Shown piece by piece: positions 13,112 to 24,800 of a DNA stretch of 64,000 bases. The translations under genes were made by a program, and so were the position numbers. The DNA is taken from positions 619,432 to 683,431 of the forward strand of contig RSEE01000031.1 in NCBI GenBank assembly GCA_003971905.1, written 5' to 3'. Below the pieces are notes generated by a model, which ran no database searches, had not been told where the DNA came from, and saw nothing but the letters and a program-made list of their open reading frames with translations. This stretch comes from Moniliella sp. 'wahieum'. Taxonomy: Eukaryota; Basidiomycota; Moniliellomycetes; Moniliellales; Moniliellaceae. Within the stretch, counting starts at the first letter, position 1; every line of letters begins with the position of its first letter.

Positions 13112-13539
13112 GGCTAAAAGAAAGTGAGGACGTGAGAAGGGCGGTGGTGTCGATGATGGAGAAGCCAGAGTGTCCCATACCCCTGGGCGGATCGGATCGC
13201 CTTTATAGAAAAAGAAGGTAAGGATAATGGCGCGTATACAGCCACGCCAACCTGCACGACGCGGGGGGTAGTGGCTAGTGGCCGGTGATCATCTGATCCG
13301 CGAGGAGGGAGCGAATGAGGCCTGGTGGTTACTGAGTAGTACTGACTCAGATCTCTGGCCGTCGGAGTGGCGGGGAGACACGCGGACGCGCCGCCACAGC
13401 TTCTGCGCGCGCAGGTGTGCATAAAAGCCTCACGAACGAGCTCTGCCGCAGTGCCCAGGCGGAAATCCCTGCCGCCCCGTGCTGTGCGCATACCCCGGAT
13501 AAATGTCATCTGTGCGCTCCAGTGCTGCTGTCTGTGCGC

Positions 13540-14180
13540 AAGCCTGTGGCGGGCGTCAGCGCGTCAGCGCGCCAGAGCGTCGGCTCGTTAGCGCGTTGGC
13601 GCTCATCTGAGCGAATAAGCTCTAACGAAGCGCTACCCTGCGCTGCCCCTGCTGAACGCTGGCCGCAGGGGGGCACTGTTCACCGCTTCTGCATCATGCA
13701 TCGTATACATACGTCATGCATCATGCCGAATGCCGAATGCCCGTGGGAGACCAGAAAACGGGTCTGCATATCTGGATGGGTTCTGATCGATCCCTGGACA
13801 TGCACATGCTCATGCCATGATCCATGGATCGGCTTCTGAAAGCATGGCCTAGCTCATCAAATACTGTCTTCCTGCATCTGTAACAGAGCGAGAGGGTCGC
13901 TCCACTTGGGCGCCAGCATATGAGCGCCTTCAAGCTAGTTTCAAGCTTCAAGCTTCGTAGCTACAGTAGTACAGCGAGTCAAAAGTGTAAAGAGTATAGT
14001 AAAGCTATAATAGTAAAGCTGGTTATAACCAGTTTAAGCGCCATCAGTGCATCAGTGCATCAGCGTCAGCGGTAGGAGACATCAGATACGCAGGCGTCAG
14101 CGCGTCAGATGTCTCAACGTCTCAACGTGCAACCACAAGTACATGCATACCGGTAGCCCCTAAGGCCTAAGACCTAACAT
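13540..14180. repeat. Cluster of short-period TCA-anchored repeats
   Basis: Successive small arrays: GTCAGCGC twice (about 13554-13570), CATCATGCAT units (13694-13730), TCAAGCTTCAAGCTT (13939-13955), CATCAGTG units (14042-14063) and CTCAACGT twice (14112-14127). No coding signal is visible. Units are 7-8 bp and mostly start with TCA. Confidence 0.75.
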
Positions 14181-15540
14181 GTCACAGGCCCATCAAACAC
14201 TCAATATTCCCTCTCCGATCCAATTCTCCCACTGCGCGGCGGTTGGACCCTCGCCTTCGTCCAGCACGATTGGTGTATGTATGCCAATTATGTGCATCAC
14301 GCGCCACCACGTCACTCGAGAATATGACAGGGGCATGTAAAACTGGCGTCCGAACAACTTCAAGTTCTTCAGCAGGTTCTCTTCTCTCGTCAAAAGAATG
14401 TGGCTGTTGCAGAGCGGCCCGTTGTCAATAACGTCTACGGTACCAGGCCATATCTTATCGTACCGGGGAAGAATTACATGCGATCACATTTCATTACGTC
14501 CCGCACGCGCCTCCCTCCTGCGAGGTGCCACAACAGATGCTCACACAGCGCTCACGCACCAAAGGTACACTACCTGAGGCCCTGAGGCCTGAGGCTCAGG
14601 CCCCAGGCTCCATGGAGTGTGACATGATGTGAATGTGAACATGCGGCATGCGACAATATGAGGCCTGCGAGGGGGCTGTATATAGGTTGGCACGGGGCAA
14701 TGTATTCCATGTTACATCCTGCTCTCGAAGCCAAAAAGTCATGTGAGGCGAAGAAGACACGCGCATCGCAACAAGAATTATAGCAGCTTGGAATGGGCAG
14801 AGAATAGCCACTGCAAGACTGTGAATCTGGGGGCCAGTACCATGCTCCATCACTTCCCTGATTGTAACCTCTCGGTGGCTCCATTTCTTTCTCTCGATCG
14901 CCACTAAGTACTAAGCCCATTATCACCATCTCTCCCACAATCAACTGCATATGATTGTGGTTGATTAATGATTAGCGCGCGCTTAGCCCTTCCTCTTCCC
15001 CCCCTTCCCCCTACCTATGGTATGTGCGTGTACAAAACGCCTCTCCTGCCGTGTCTTGTGGTATGACGGGGGGTGTACTGTGTCCCAATTTTGGTCACTT
15101 TCCAGTTAATAGTAGTAGTAGATAGGAGCACCTTCCCTCTACTCGATATTGAACAGATACCACACCCCCACCCTACTATTGGAAAAATGTATGTTCTAGA
15201 AGTGGTAATCATTCGTGGAGATGGAGCAAGAGCAGAGAACTTGGTGCGAAGTGAAGAACCAGGGAAAGAGTGAAACGCTGGGGACAAAAAATTGGAAATG
15301 GGAGCGAGATCACCAAACTATGATACTCAACGTTCAACGCCCTCCATCAGCGCAGCAACTTGAGAATAGTGACGTCTTGCTGTTGCTGTTCTTGTTGCTG
15401 TTCTTCAGACTTTTTCCCTCCTGAATATACCATGATAACCAGCGATATGTCAGTGTATATAGTCCCTAGTTACAAAAAGGCAATAGTGATATGCCTGTCT
15501 GCATGAGAGGAGACGCACATCATCGTGTGTACAAAAAAGG
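14181..15540. other. Intergenic stretch without recognisable gene
   Basis: No conserved protein motif, intron pair or RNA gene is visible on either strand. Composition drifts from GC-rich to more AT-rich after 14900. A GAGGCCTGAGGCT-like inverted block lies near 14577-14605. Open frames here are short and unsupported. Confidence 0.5.
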
Positions 15541-15554
15541 TGCCAACTGGAAAG

Positions 15555-15700
15555 GTTAAACGAACAGGAGATGAAGATGAGGAATGGGATGAGGCTCATA
15601 TTATTTTAGTGGAGAGAAGGCGAGGTAAATGTATACCTCAGAAAAGGTGGACTGAGTCACACGGAGAAAAGAAAGGGTCAGAGCATAGGCAAGAGGGGGG
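15555..15700. repeat. Diverged direct duplication, copy 1
   Basis: This segment can be aligned by eye with 15946-16090, about 390 bp downstream in the same orientation. Shared blocks include AACAGGAGAT, GATGAGG-TCATATT, AGTGGA-AGA-GGCGAGGTA, CCTCAGA-AAG and GAGTCACACGGA. Many substitutions separate the copies, so the duplication is old. It is not an obvious transposon: no terminal repeats or transposase were seen. Confidence 0.7.
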
Positions 15701-15945
15701 AAACAGGGGTTAGCACAGATCACACGATCCAGGCAACCTGACAACTGTGTGTGACCAGGTGTATCTGATTTCTAAGGAGATGTGATGGATGCGAACTCTG
15801 TTGAGAACCTTCGGTTTTTTTGGGACTTGTGGTCATGGTCATATGGCAAAGAGCGTGCCCGCCGCCCCCTCCTGGCCAGCTGTATCAGCTTAGTAGGATC
15901 AGTGTCGTGATGGAAATTTTCGGTAATAATACCCCATCCGTGACG

Positions 15946-16090
15946 AGATGTAACAGGAGATATGGAGATGGGGGAAAGGATGAGGATCATATTCATCGAG
16001 TGGAAAGAGGGCGAGGTATCTATGTGCCTCAGAGAAGAACATGCGAGTTGAGTCACACGGAGGAAGAAGGGGAGTATAGTCAAAGGGAAA
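15946..16090. repeat. Diverged direct duplication, copy 2
   Basis: Second copy of the 15555-15700 segment, with the same block order and spacing. A 10-bp inverted repeat follows at 16134-16170. Confidence 0.7.
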
Positions 16091-16133
16091 AACAGTGGGG
16101 TCTAATAGAACAAATCAGGGACCAGTCAACTTT

Positions 16134-16170
16134 GGGATCAAACGGGGTGACCAAAAGTTGGTTTGATCCC
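16134..16170. repeat. Inverted repeat, 10-bp arms
   Basis: GGGATCAAAC (16134-16143) and GTTTGATCCC (16161-16170) are perfect reverse complements around a 17-nt spacer. The spacer and flanks carry further partial complementarity (CAACTTTGG / CCAAAAGTTG). Could be a small hairpin, a mobile-element remnant or a binding site. No gene is adjacent. Confidence 0.7.
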
Positions 16171-17211
16171 GCTACTCCCACCGATCCTCTGTGGACGCCT
16201 TTGGGTCATCTTCTTCGACAAAAATCGCCGTGGAGAAGACTTGTCGCCTCCCACCGAACCAAAGGTTGCCAGATCAGGGTGAGAGCTTGAGCAGCGCGCG
16301 GGCTCGTGTCAGCACGACCCTTCTTCCCGTGGAATGGTGAGGTTCATCTCCCTTTTTCCTGTGCGGCAGGGGGGCGATGGGGAGTGACCGAGGAGACCCC
16401 TGGCCATGGCGCATCTCGGCGTCCACACCCTAATAGGATGTCACGAGACCTGAGGAAACATGGGAATGTAGTGAGAACCGGGTCGTTCTTCACGTTTTCA
16501 TCAAAGGCGGAGCCTGCCGTCCATCACCATCCTTGGTACCACTATTCGACTATCCTCTGCTCCGTTTGCACCACCACTCTCCTTTGAGCCAGTCGCGGAA
16601 AAGGCGCCAGAGAACGCTATCAGATAACTGAGCTCTTGAACGTTCAACTGAACGTTGAACATATGAGATCGGATATCCGGAGATCGGAACGCCGGTCGGG
16701 ACGTCTTGCACCGAGTGCCGGCACGGCGGTACAGAACAGATTGAGTGGGGCAAACGTCGACGTTAATCTCCCCATCAATACCACTGTTTGTACGCATCCC
16801 ACACCCCCACATTGTGTGGCTAAAGCAGGGGCCCGTCTGCTTTTTAATTGGTGTGGGGCGGTTGGGATGTACCGATGCGCTGTGGTATTCTAACTGAGTG
16901 TTGTCTGTTGAGAGTCGGACGGGGTGAGAGGATGCGAGCAAAAGGGCAAGCGCACACGCTGTCGTTGTTAGATGGGGCCATTGGTTAACCCGGTGATGCA
17001 GCCTTCTCCGGCTTTCGAGCCGCACTCTCTGCCGAGGAGATAGAAGAGAGATGTTCTGATTTAAAAGCACACTATTCGAAAGTACCACTTGGGCTTACCG
17101 CCAACTCCTGTGTCAGTGCTTATTTAGTCTCACCAACCCCACCACCACCCACACACCAGCACCCGAGCTGTTGTGAATTTGGTGATCTCCACGTCCTCTA
17201 GACAACTGGAG
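16171..17211. other. Intergenic, upstream of carnitine acetyltransferase
   Basis: No supported gene. It contains a GAACGTTCAACTGAACGTTGAAC palindromic cluster (about 16636-16660). The last 100 bases are pyrimidine- and CACC-rich and form the presumed promoter and 5' leader of the gene at 17212. Confidence 0.5.
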
Positions 17212-19224
17212 ATGCGTCGTCAGTTCGTTTCCACTTTCAGGACATTTACCACTACGAGTGCTTCCCTCCGGGCGACTACAAAAATGGATCGCGTGAGCAG
17301 TGCCGACATGTTCAAGGGAGCCGACACGGCCGCGATGGACCGCAAGGGTCCGCTGTTCGCCGGACAAGCAAACTTGCCCCACCTCCCGGTCCCAAGTTGG
17401 AGGAAACTCTACCCAAGTACCTCAAGTCGACCAATCCCTTCCATAAGACACGGGAAGAGAAGGAGACGACCGAGGCCGCGGTACAGGCTGCGCTTGAAGG
17501 CTCCGAGGCCCAGCTCTTTCAAAAGTTGCAAGCTCGCCTCGAGGCCCGGGCAAAAACCAAGACGAGTTGGTTGGCGGTGTGGAATGATATGGCGTACTTT
17601 GGCTATCGTGATGCCTTGATGCCCAATGTCAACTACTTTTACTGCCATCACAATGACCGCACCCGAAAGAGCAACCTTCTTCGTGCCCCGGTCTTGGTAA
17701 AGGCCTTCCTTGCTTTCCGCCGCCTCGTGGAAACGGGCCAGCTGGACCCTGACATGGGGAAGCATGGCCCGCTGGACATGAGCTCCTTTGTCTGGCTCTT
17801 CAATTCCTGTCGCATCCCCCGGGCCGAGTGGACTATGCTGTCAAGTTTGATCCGGCCACCAACAATCACCTCGTCGTGCTCCGCAATGGGCACTGCTGGT
17901 CCTTCGATCTCCTTCATCCCACCTCGGGAGAGGAACTGTCGGAGCTGGAAATTCGATCGCAGCTTCAACGTATCCTCCAAGACCCGGAGAGCAGCAAGCC
18001 CGCGACCTATTCCCTAGGTGCTCTCACTGGAGGCAACCGAGACGGGCCAAAGCCCGGGAGCTGATCGTGGCCCATTCTCCTCTTAATCGCAAGGCGCTGG
18101 AGAAAATTGAATCATCTGTCTTCATCTTGGCTTTGGACAACGACTCGCCTGTCACCCCAACCAGAGGGCGTGGGCAACGTGGACAGGTGGCAAGGGGGGA
18201 TTAAACCGATTCTTTGACAAGCAGCAACTTGTTGTGTTTGAAAATGGTGTGTCGGGCTACAATGGTGAACACAGCACCATGGATGGCACACCCACCCTAC
18301 GCCTTAATGACTTTTCCCTCGCCGTTGTGGCGGAAGGCAAGATCAGTATGGGGACGAGCGACAGTGGGGCTTCCCTCCCTCCACCCGAGCGACTTGATTT
18401 TGACCTCCCTCCACTCAGTAAGGAGGCAATCAAGACGGCGCAGGCTGAGTTTGACTCCACCATGGGCCAGTGTGAAGTGGTGGTACAGAACTTTATCGGG
18501 TACGGCAAGGACACAATCAAGAACTTTGGTGTCTCCCCGGATGGCTGGGTGCAGATGGTGATTCAACTGGCCTATCACAAGTTGCATGGCGGGCCTACGG
18601 CGGGTGTATGAGAGTGCGCAGACACGCAAGTTCCTCCATGGAAGGACTGAAGTTGTTCGTTCATGTTCGGATGAAAGTACTGCGTTCTGCCGTGCCTTCC
18701 TGGACCACACTGTGCCTGACCAGGAGATCCACCAGCTCTTTCAAGCGGCAGTCACTCAGCACATTCGTTACGCAAAGGCTGCCGCCGACGGCAAAGGAGT
18801 AGATCGCCACCTGCTTGGTCTCAAGAAGATGGTAGGGTCAGATGAGCCCTTGCCTGCCCTCTTCACTGATCCTGCGTTTGAGCAAAGCTCGCACTGGCGC
18901 TTGTCCACTTCCCAGATCTCGTCAGAGTATCTTGCTTTCCTTGGCTTTGGACCGGTCGTAGCCGATGGATATGGGGTAGCGTATTGCATCAAGAAGAACC
19001 ACATTGAATGGTGCGTTTCCTCTCGCGAATCCGATACAGCCAAATTGGCGTACTACCTCCAAGAGTCGGCGTTGGAACTGCAGGCCATGTTCATCCGTTT
19101 GCTAAAGAATAAGGACCAGGCCCAGTGTGAAGTCGGGGAAGAATACATTTTTCTGTGGACTCTTCTTCGTCATTCACGTCCGTCCGGCATAAAGACTTAT
19201 TCTTTCGTAGCATTGGCGAGGTAA
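17212..19224 (+). CDS. Carnitine O-acetyltransferase, probably mitochondrial/peroxisomal
   Basis: A choline/carnitine acyltransferase family enzyme. It moves acetyl groups between CoA and carnitine so that acetyl units from peroxisomes or cytosol can enter mitochondria. The ATG at 17212 opens a Ser/Thr/Arg-rich leader without acids (RRQFVSTFRTFTTTSASLR), a plausible mitochondrial presequence. A second ATG at 17284 would remove it, as expected for a peroxisomal form. Family landmarks are LPHLPVPKLEETLPKYL (about 17376-17420), MAYFGYRDALMPNVNYFY (17590-17640), the catalytic-histidine motif GYNGEHSTMDGTPT (18256-18298) and the C-terminal block from 18586. The frame changes near 17393, 17820, 18055-18190 and 18590, in keeping with small indels. 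The end is taken as the last in-frame stop, because the final 30 codons do not look like the family. No intron is evident. Confidence 0.9.
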
Positions 19225-20027
19225 GGTCGGTAAACTTCCCAAGAGAGGCTTATCGAGCGGATATAGGGCTCGGTGCTTCCCGTTACAGCACCTGCTCCTT
19301 CGGGAACTTTGAGTTGCGGGCCGTCGTGCCCGATGCACATCCCCCCATTGAACCCGCCTTGTTCACTTGCTCGGTAGGGATGATGGTGAGCTGGGAGGTG
19401 TGGCCCCGTTGTTCCACAATCGTCGGCTCAAAGAATGTATGAACCGAGTCTGCACCTCTTCCATCAGCCTCGACCGTTGTGCCTCGACTTATTGGCCGGT
19501 GTAAAAGGGCGAAACCAGCCCATCTTCCTCGTTTTACAGGCAGGTCCGCTGTCCCCATCAGATCGCGTACCCTAAAGTTATAGACAGTAGAACCTATTGC
19601 CTCTTAGTCTTGTTTTCGCTCGACTTTCAGTGGTATGTACTGGTTAATGCATCCCTGAAGACTATGGGAAGAGACGTCAGTCGTGCAGAGTTCTCCCATG
19701 TGGTCTTGATTCCTGGTCGAGTCTCTCCCTTTTCCTGATTACCGCCACCATCACCCGGGATTGCACCATCGCCCTCTCAGCATCGATCCCTCATCGCCAT
19801 CATGAGGACGTTGATCATATTGGTTTTTACAGCGCTGGCATGAGTAATATACAGAGACTCCTATGAATCGGGCTGCGGCACTGGTTGTACAGGTCGTCAG
19901 AGGGATATATTCGCACACAAAAGGAAACGAGCGGCACTCTTGCGTACCGCACAAGGACCATGGCGAAGCCAGCAACGGTGGGCCATGGGATAAACGCCAA
20001 GATAACGGATACAAGTATCCGAATGCC
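19225..20027. other. Intergenic between convergent genes
   Basis: The carnitine acetyltransferase (+) and the ammonium permease (-) converge here. Only short unsupported open frames are present. It is presumably the two 3' untranslated regions plus spacer. Confidence 0.5.
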
Positions 20028-21479
20028 TCAAAATAATGCAGAAAAGTAAAAAGTGCGAATTAAGCAGTCGTCACAGCTGGACCATCTTTTTCGGTCGAAA
20101 CCGAGTGGCCGTCGGGGTCGGGAAGTACCGTCTCCGCAAGGTGAGTTCGTTGGCAGCTGGGACTCCGATGGCTGGTACATGGCCTCCTCGCCGATTTGGG
20201 CGAGGTCAATACCAAGAAGTTCCTCCTCTTCGCTCACGCGAAGTTGCAATAAGGGATGCGATCAATGAGGAAGAGAAGGATAAGGGTCAGGGCGAAGCTC
20301 CAGCCCACACCGTAGCACGAGTCGGCCAGTTGGTACCCCAGTTGAATGTAATGATGGTTGATCCAGCCTCCTGGAATGGGGTCGGACAGATCGAATGAAG
20401 CAACCCGGTTGTCGGCAAAGAGCGCAGTCAAACGTTACCGGCCACCCCGCCAATCGCATGCGCAGCAAAAATCGAGTGAATCATCAATCTTCAGTACCGT
20501 CTTGAGTCCCGTACCGAAGTTGCATACCGTCGCGCCCACCACACCAAACACGAGACTGGAAGGGTGCTAACATAGCCCGACGCGGGAGTGATGGCCACCA
20601 GACCGCTGATGACGCCCGAACAGAACCCAACAGTAGACCACTTCCGCTCCAAACGGTAGTCCAACACATCCAGTGTGATTCCACCCATGGCGACGCGACA
20701 ACGGTAACCATTGTGGCTTGCACCGCGCAAGTTGGCTCCCGGCCGAGCCACCGTTGAAGCCAATCCATCCGACCCAAAGGAACACAGTGCCAAGAACGAC
20801 GTAAGAAACATTGTAGGGGCGATACGCGAGGCGCTCAGTTCCATACCCGCTGCGCTTCCGAGGAACAGACTGATGGCGAGCGCAGCCACTCCTGACACGT
20901 GTGTACGGGCGTGCCACCGGCGAAATCGAGACCACCCATCACGTTGCCCCAGCCCACGCCATGTTCCAGGTTGAGTTGGCCAGGGGAGAGTACACAATGG
21001 TGCTCCAGCAAAAGGTGAAAATCAGGATCGGACCCAGCCGCGCACGGTCGGCGAAGGCGCCGCAAGCAATCACGGGCGTGATGGCAGCAAACATGCCTTG
21101 GTAGAGGCAGAACAGCAGGGAAGGGATGCTCGCTGACCCGACCGACGGGCCCAGGTCGACTTTCATCAGACCAAAGTGGCGCAGGTCGCCAATGAACGCC
21201 GAGCCGGTTTCGGAAAAGGAGAGAGAAAAGCCCCAGAAGAACCACTCGACAAGTACGACCGACATGACGGCCATGCTCATCCAGATCATCGACAAGGCAT
21301 TTTTGCGGCGAAGCAGGCCGCCATAGAAAAACCCAGACCGGGAATCATGAGCATGACGAGTGCCGAGGCAGTGATGACCCAAGCAATGTCGCCCAGGTTG
21401 TATACCTGGGCCTGCCATCAACCCAGATTTGAATGTTACCCTCGGAGGTGAGGGTTGCGTTGTACGTGTCGGCAAGCAT
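20028..21479 (-). CDS. Ammonium permease, Mep/Amt family
   Basis: An 11-helix plasma-membrane ammonium transporter. Visible landmarks in order: N-terminus MLADTYNATLTSEGNIQIWV (from 21479); GFFYGGLLRRKNALSMIWMS (about 21290-21340); the Amt signature DFAGGTPVH with the first twin histidine (near 20915); FLWVGWIGFNGGSA (near 20770); AAHAIGGVAGN with the second twin histidine (near 20455); and the cytosolic tail RVSEEEELLGIDLAQIGEEA (near 20220). Both pore histidines and the conserved tail Gly/Asp are present, so the protein should transport. Some fungal homologues (Mep2 type) also signal filamentous growth, but I cannot assign the subtype. The frame changes near 21400, 20985, 20900, 20700, 20540 and 20250, in keeping with small deletions. 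No intron is needed. Confidence 0.93.
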
Positions 21480-21610
21480 GCTGTGAGTGCCCACGACAGA
21501 TGTGGGGGGTGCGAACGCTAGGGTGTACGCGGGTGGAAGAGGTGCCAGGCGGGCGCAATAACTGGGTGGGGGTTTTGGGTGCCAGGTCGTGGCACATGTG
21601 GAGGCAGAGG

Positions 21611-21621
21611 GTTATATAACA
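21611..21621 (-). promoter_or_regulatory. TATA-like element of ammonium permease
   Basis: GTTATATAAC is palindromic and lies about 130 bp upstream of the ATG at 21479. It is the only TATA-like match close to that start. Assignment is by position only. Confidence 0.4.
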
Positions 21622-21649
21622 AGCGGAGCGCAAAGGAGAAATGGCGCGC

Positions 21650-23060
21650 GGTAATCGATAATCGATGATCGCTGATGAACGCTCAGCGCTCAGCCTCACG
21701 GCCACAAGTGGAGCCTTGGCTTCATCGCTCAGAGCGTTGTGCATCCCGGTGGAGAAAGACGCCCAGGGGCAGAGGAGCAGTGTGCCAACTACCCCGACTC
21801 AGGCCCAATCTTGAAGCTTGACTTGAAGCTTTCTTATCTGCTCTTATCGAGTCTCGGACAGCTTGGGGCTGGGGGCCTGGGGGGCTTGGCGCTTGGAACG
21901 CAAGTATGGCAACACTGTCTGCTACTGCCCCCCTGCGGCACCAAAACATCATCAACATTGGACCTCGATGATCGATCGATGAACATGAATCGCGACCCCC
22001 TAGGAACCTAGGTACCACAAGTTGCCAATAGTGCGTTGGTGCCGAGCCCAGGACTGAGTACTGAGGGGACTGGTACGGAGGTACTGAGGCACTGGGGCAT
22101 CAGACCGGGGGCCTGCTGGGACCGAACAAGCAGCACTGGTGCTCTACTTGCGGATTATTCAGCTTTCCGCATCAGATGCACCAGGAGGCAGTCATTACTC
22201 CATTCAAGGGTGAGCCGGTGAGAGCTAGCCCACCGGTCACATGCAACGTGCGCACGCAAGCGCACAGAATCATGCATGATGATCGATGAGCATGATGCAT
22301 GGTGCGGAGAGCTTTCCGGGGACGGGGCTGGTGTTCCTGTTCCTGTCCCTCCCATACAGAGCGAGCGACTCCATAGATGCACATTATCATAGTCACGCGT
22401 CACGCCTCCGTCCCAGCACGTCTCTCAGCCGGCCCTCCATCGGGCTGCCCCGGGCCTCAGAATCAAGCTTCAAGCTTTCAAGCCCAAGCGCGCGCTCAAG
22501 CGCTCAAATATCTAGTGCTTGTGACCTAGTGACCGTCACGCGTCACGCGTCACGCGTCACACGTCACACGCCATCAGCAGTCCTATATCCTAGTCCCTAC
22601 TCCCTACGCTGCGCGCTACTGCCGAATTGGATCGAACTCAGTTACTCAGTTACTCAGTAACTAGTAACTCAGGACTTTTGTACTCCCGTTCTCCTCCTTC
22701 AGGCCTCAGGCACAGACTCCACAGTGGGTGCCACATGTGTCATCTCCGTTGTATAATCGCAAGCGATAATCGATAACAGGTTTAATAACTCCGCGCTTGC
22801 CTCTCTGTATCGAAGAGTACACTCGAGTACCACGCACGCATCGTGCAATCCATGGTTAATCCGGTTAATGATAATCGATTATCGATTCCCAGTTACCCAT
22901 CGAATATCATCGATCGTCCCGTCCCCTGTCGGGTACCCCATATACACGACGATGCCCCACGTCGTCCCCGACGAATCGATCGTTTCAGATAAATTCTCGA
23001 TAATCGATCTTTTGCCCAACCCGATCATCGATCATCGATCATCGACGATCAAAAGCCCAG
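21650..23060. promoter_or_regulatory. GATA-rich, repeat-rich region upstream of ammonium permease
   Basis: GATAA or TTATC cores occur at 21657, 22765, 22772, 22870, 22879 (inverse), 22988 and 22999. The pair at 22765/22772 is spaced exactly 7 bp. 22870-22883 is the perfect palindrome GATAATCGATTATC. GATA cores are the sites of the fungal nitrogen regulators AreA/Nit2/Gat1 (known). Their control of this permease is inference, because most sites are over 1.2 kb upstream and lie within short-period repeats. Confidence 0.35.
22463..22570. repeat. Heptad arrays TCAAGCT and TCACGCG
   Basis: Two perfect TCAAGCT units at 22463-22476 are followed by a TCAAGCC at 22478. At 22536-22570 five heptads run without a gap: TCACGCG three times, then TCACACG twice. 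Further arrays follow: TCAGTTAC-type octads at about 22638-22675, and TCATCGA three times at 23025-23045. Confidence 0.9.
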
Positions 23061-24800
23061 GGCTAAGATTTTTGTTCCTTCAGCGGTTCAGCCGCAGGGC
23101 TCTATATGTATGGGCGACGACGGGCAACAAAAATTAATGACCAGAATAGGAATGGGAATGGAGATGATCGAGATGAACGTACGGGATGGTCGATAAATTA
23201 AAGCTTCGATAAGTAGATTAAAAGTGAAATGAAATGAAAATATCTCAGTTGTCTGTGACGCATATGACGGAGTTAGGTAGTTATTCATTACTGCATGCAT
23301 ATCTCGTTTACGAAGCTATTCAGACCCAAGGGACAACGAAAAAGCGCGCCTACCATACAGGCTCGTTCATCGTCCGGCGCGTGCTACTAGCCAACCCAAG
23401 CAGGAAAACCCATTGGTGCCTTTATCGCCAACAAGTCAGGACCATCTGGCTCCCACCATTCGCTTCCAAACCGAATGCAGCGCAATGAGTGGAGGGGAAT
23501 GAGCGCGGTAGTAATAGAGACACTACACATATGTGAGCGTTTCGATGAGCCATCTCCAAATATGTCATGCTGTTCAGAAAGTCCAGCTTTCAGCACACAA
23601 AAACCTGGTCGGCCGTCTTTTGGCCTAATGCCCCGTGCGTGTCCTCACAACTGTGAAGTGAAGAGCGGATTCTGAATCGTCCCTGATGGTACCTGTCGTT
23701 TCTTCCTTCGCATTCTGCGTATTTAGCTCCAAAAGAAAAAACAGTCGATAATGCAGACCTGTACCTTCTTTGTACCCGAACTCTCCCTCAGAGTGTGGCC
23801 CATCTGTTCCATACGCTTGTGGCCTTCTTCCCTTTCCATTTCCCCCTTCTTCCTCCGAAGTGGCCGCCTCTCTTTGGAGAAGTGGTGGATGCCATCCCGA
23901 AAATGGAGAGCGAAAAGGCCTAAAAGCCTTTTATAGTCTTTTAGTCTTAGTCTTAGATTTATCGTTTAAGCATTAGAATCGAAGTCATGAGCTGACGCCG
24001 GACTGGACCTCGACCCGCCTGAGAACAGGGGTACTTTCCCTTGCAGGAGGACGGACCACTCACGGTTAATTGAAGCTGAATAGTTTTTTGGTAGACTGGA
24101 ACGGCGCTAGAGACGAGGTGAGACATCCTATTCGAGCACGGCTGGCAAGTTCTCGCATGTGCCGGAAGGAGCAATCCTATTATAACCTCTTCCGCTTCCT
24201 GCTACTTCGGCTTTGCCCAACAGAGCCAGAAAATCGATAAGACTTCCTATCTGTGGCGACACCTCTTACATCTCTTTTTGGCATTAACGTTATTTACAGA
24301 AAGTTGAAGGGCATTCCTGGCATCAGCATTATCCATCCCTCCGTACTATATACATGAGGCGTTGCTATGCGCAGATGTAATTTCGGAAGTCGAGAATATC
24401 TTCGCCAACAATCTAATAGACTGCATAGCACACTCTCTGTGACTGAAAGTCACATTGGTACAGAACAATTGACAGAACTGCACTGTGTGGTGGAAGACTC
24501 ACTAAAATAAGGAAGGGAGAAGGATGAATGGGATTGCATGGGAAACGGTTACCCAACCATGATACGGCTTTCACGGAGGTCAAAAGAAACGAATGGGGGT
24601 ATTGAACGCAAAAGGGCTTCAGTGGCTAAGGTGTTGTCCGTGATCGGTACAGCGCTTTCCAGAATACTATACGCGATGCATACGTCACGCCTGTTTAGCT
24701 TTAATTGCTAGTGTATACAAGAAAAATGGATATGTTTTGCAGACAAGCAGGATCGTCATGAACTCATGAGAGGCGTTTCGTGAGCAGCAAACCGGTATAC
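23061..24800. other. Intergenic, 3' side of enolase
   Basis: AT-richer sequence with no conserved protein motif, splice-site pair or RNA gene that I can identify on either strand. The enolase 3' untranslated region would occupy the last few hundred bases. Confidence 0.5.
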
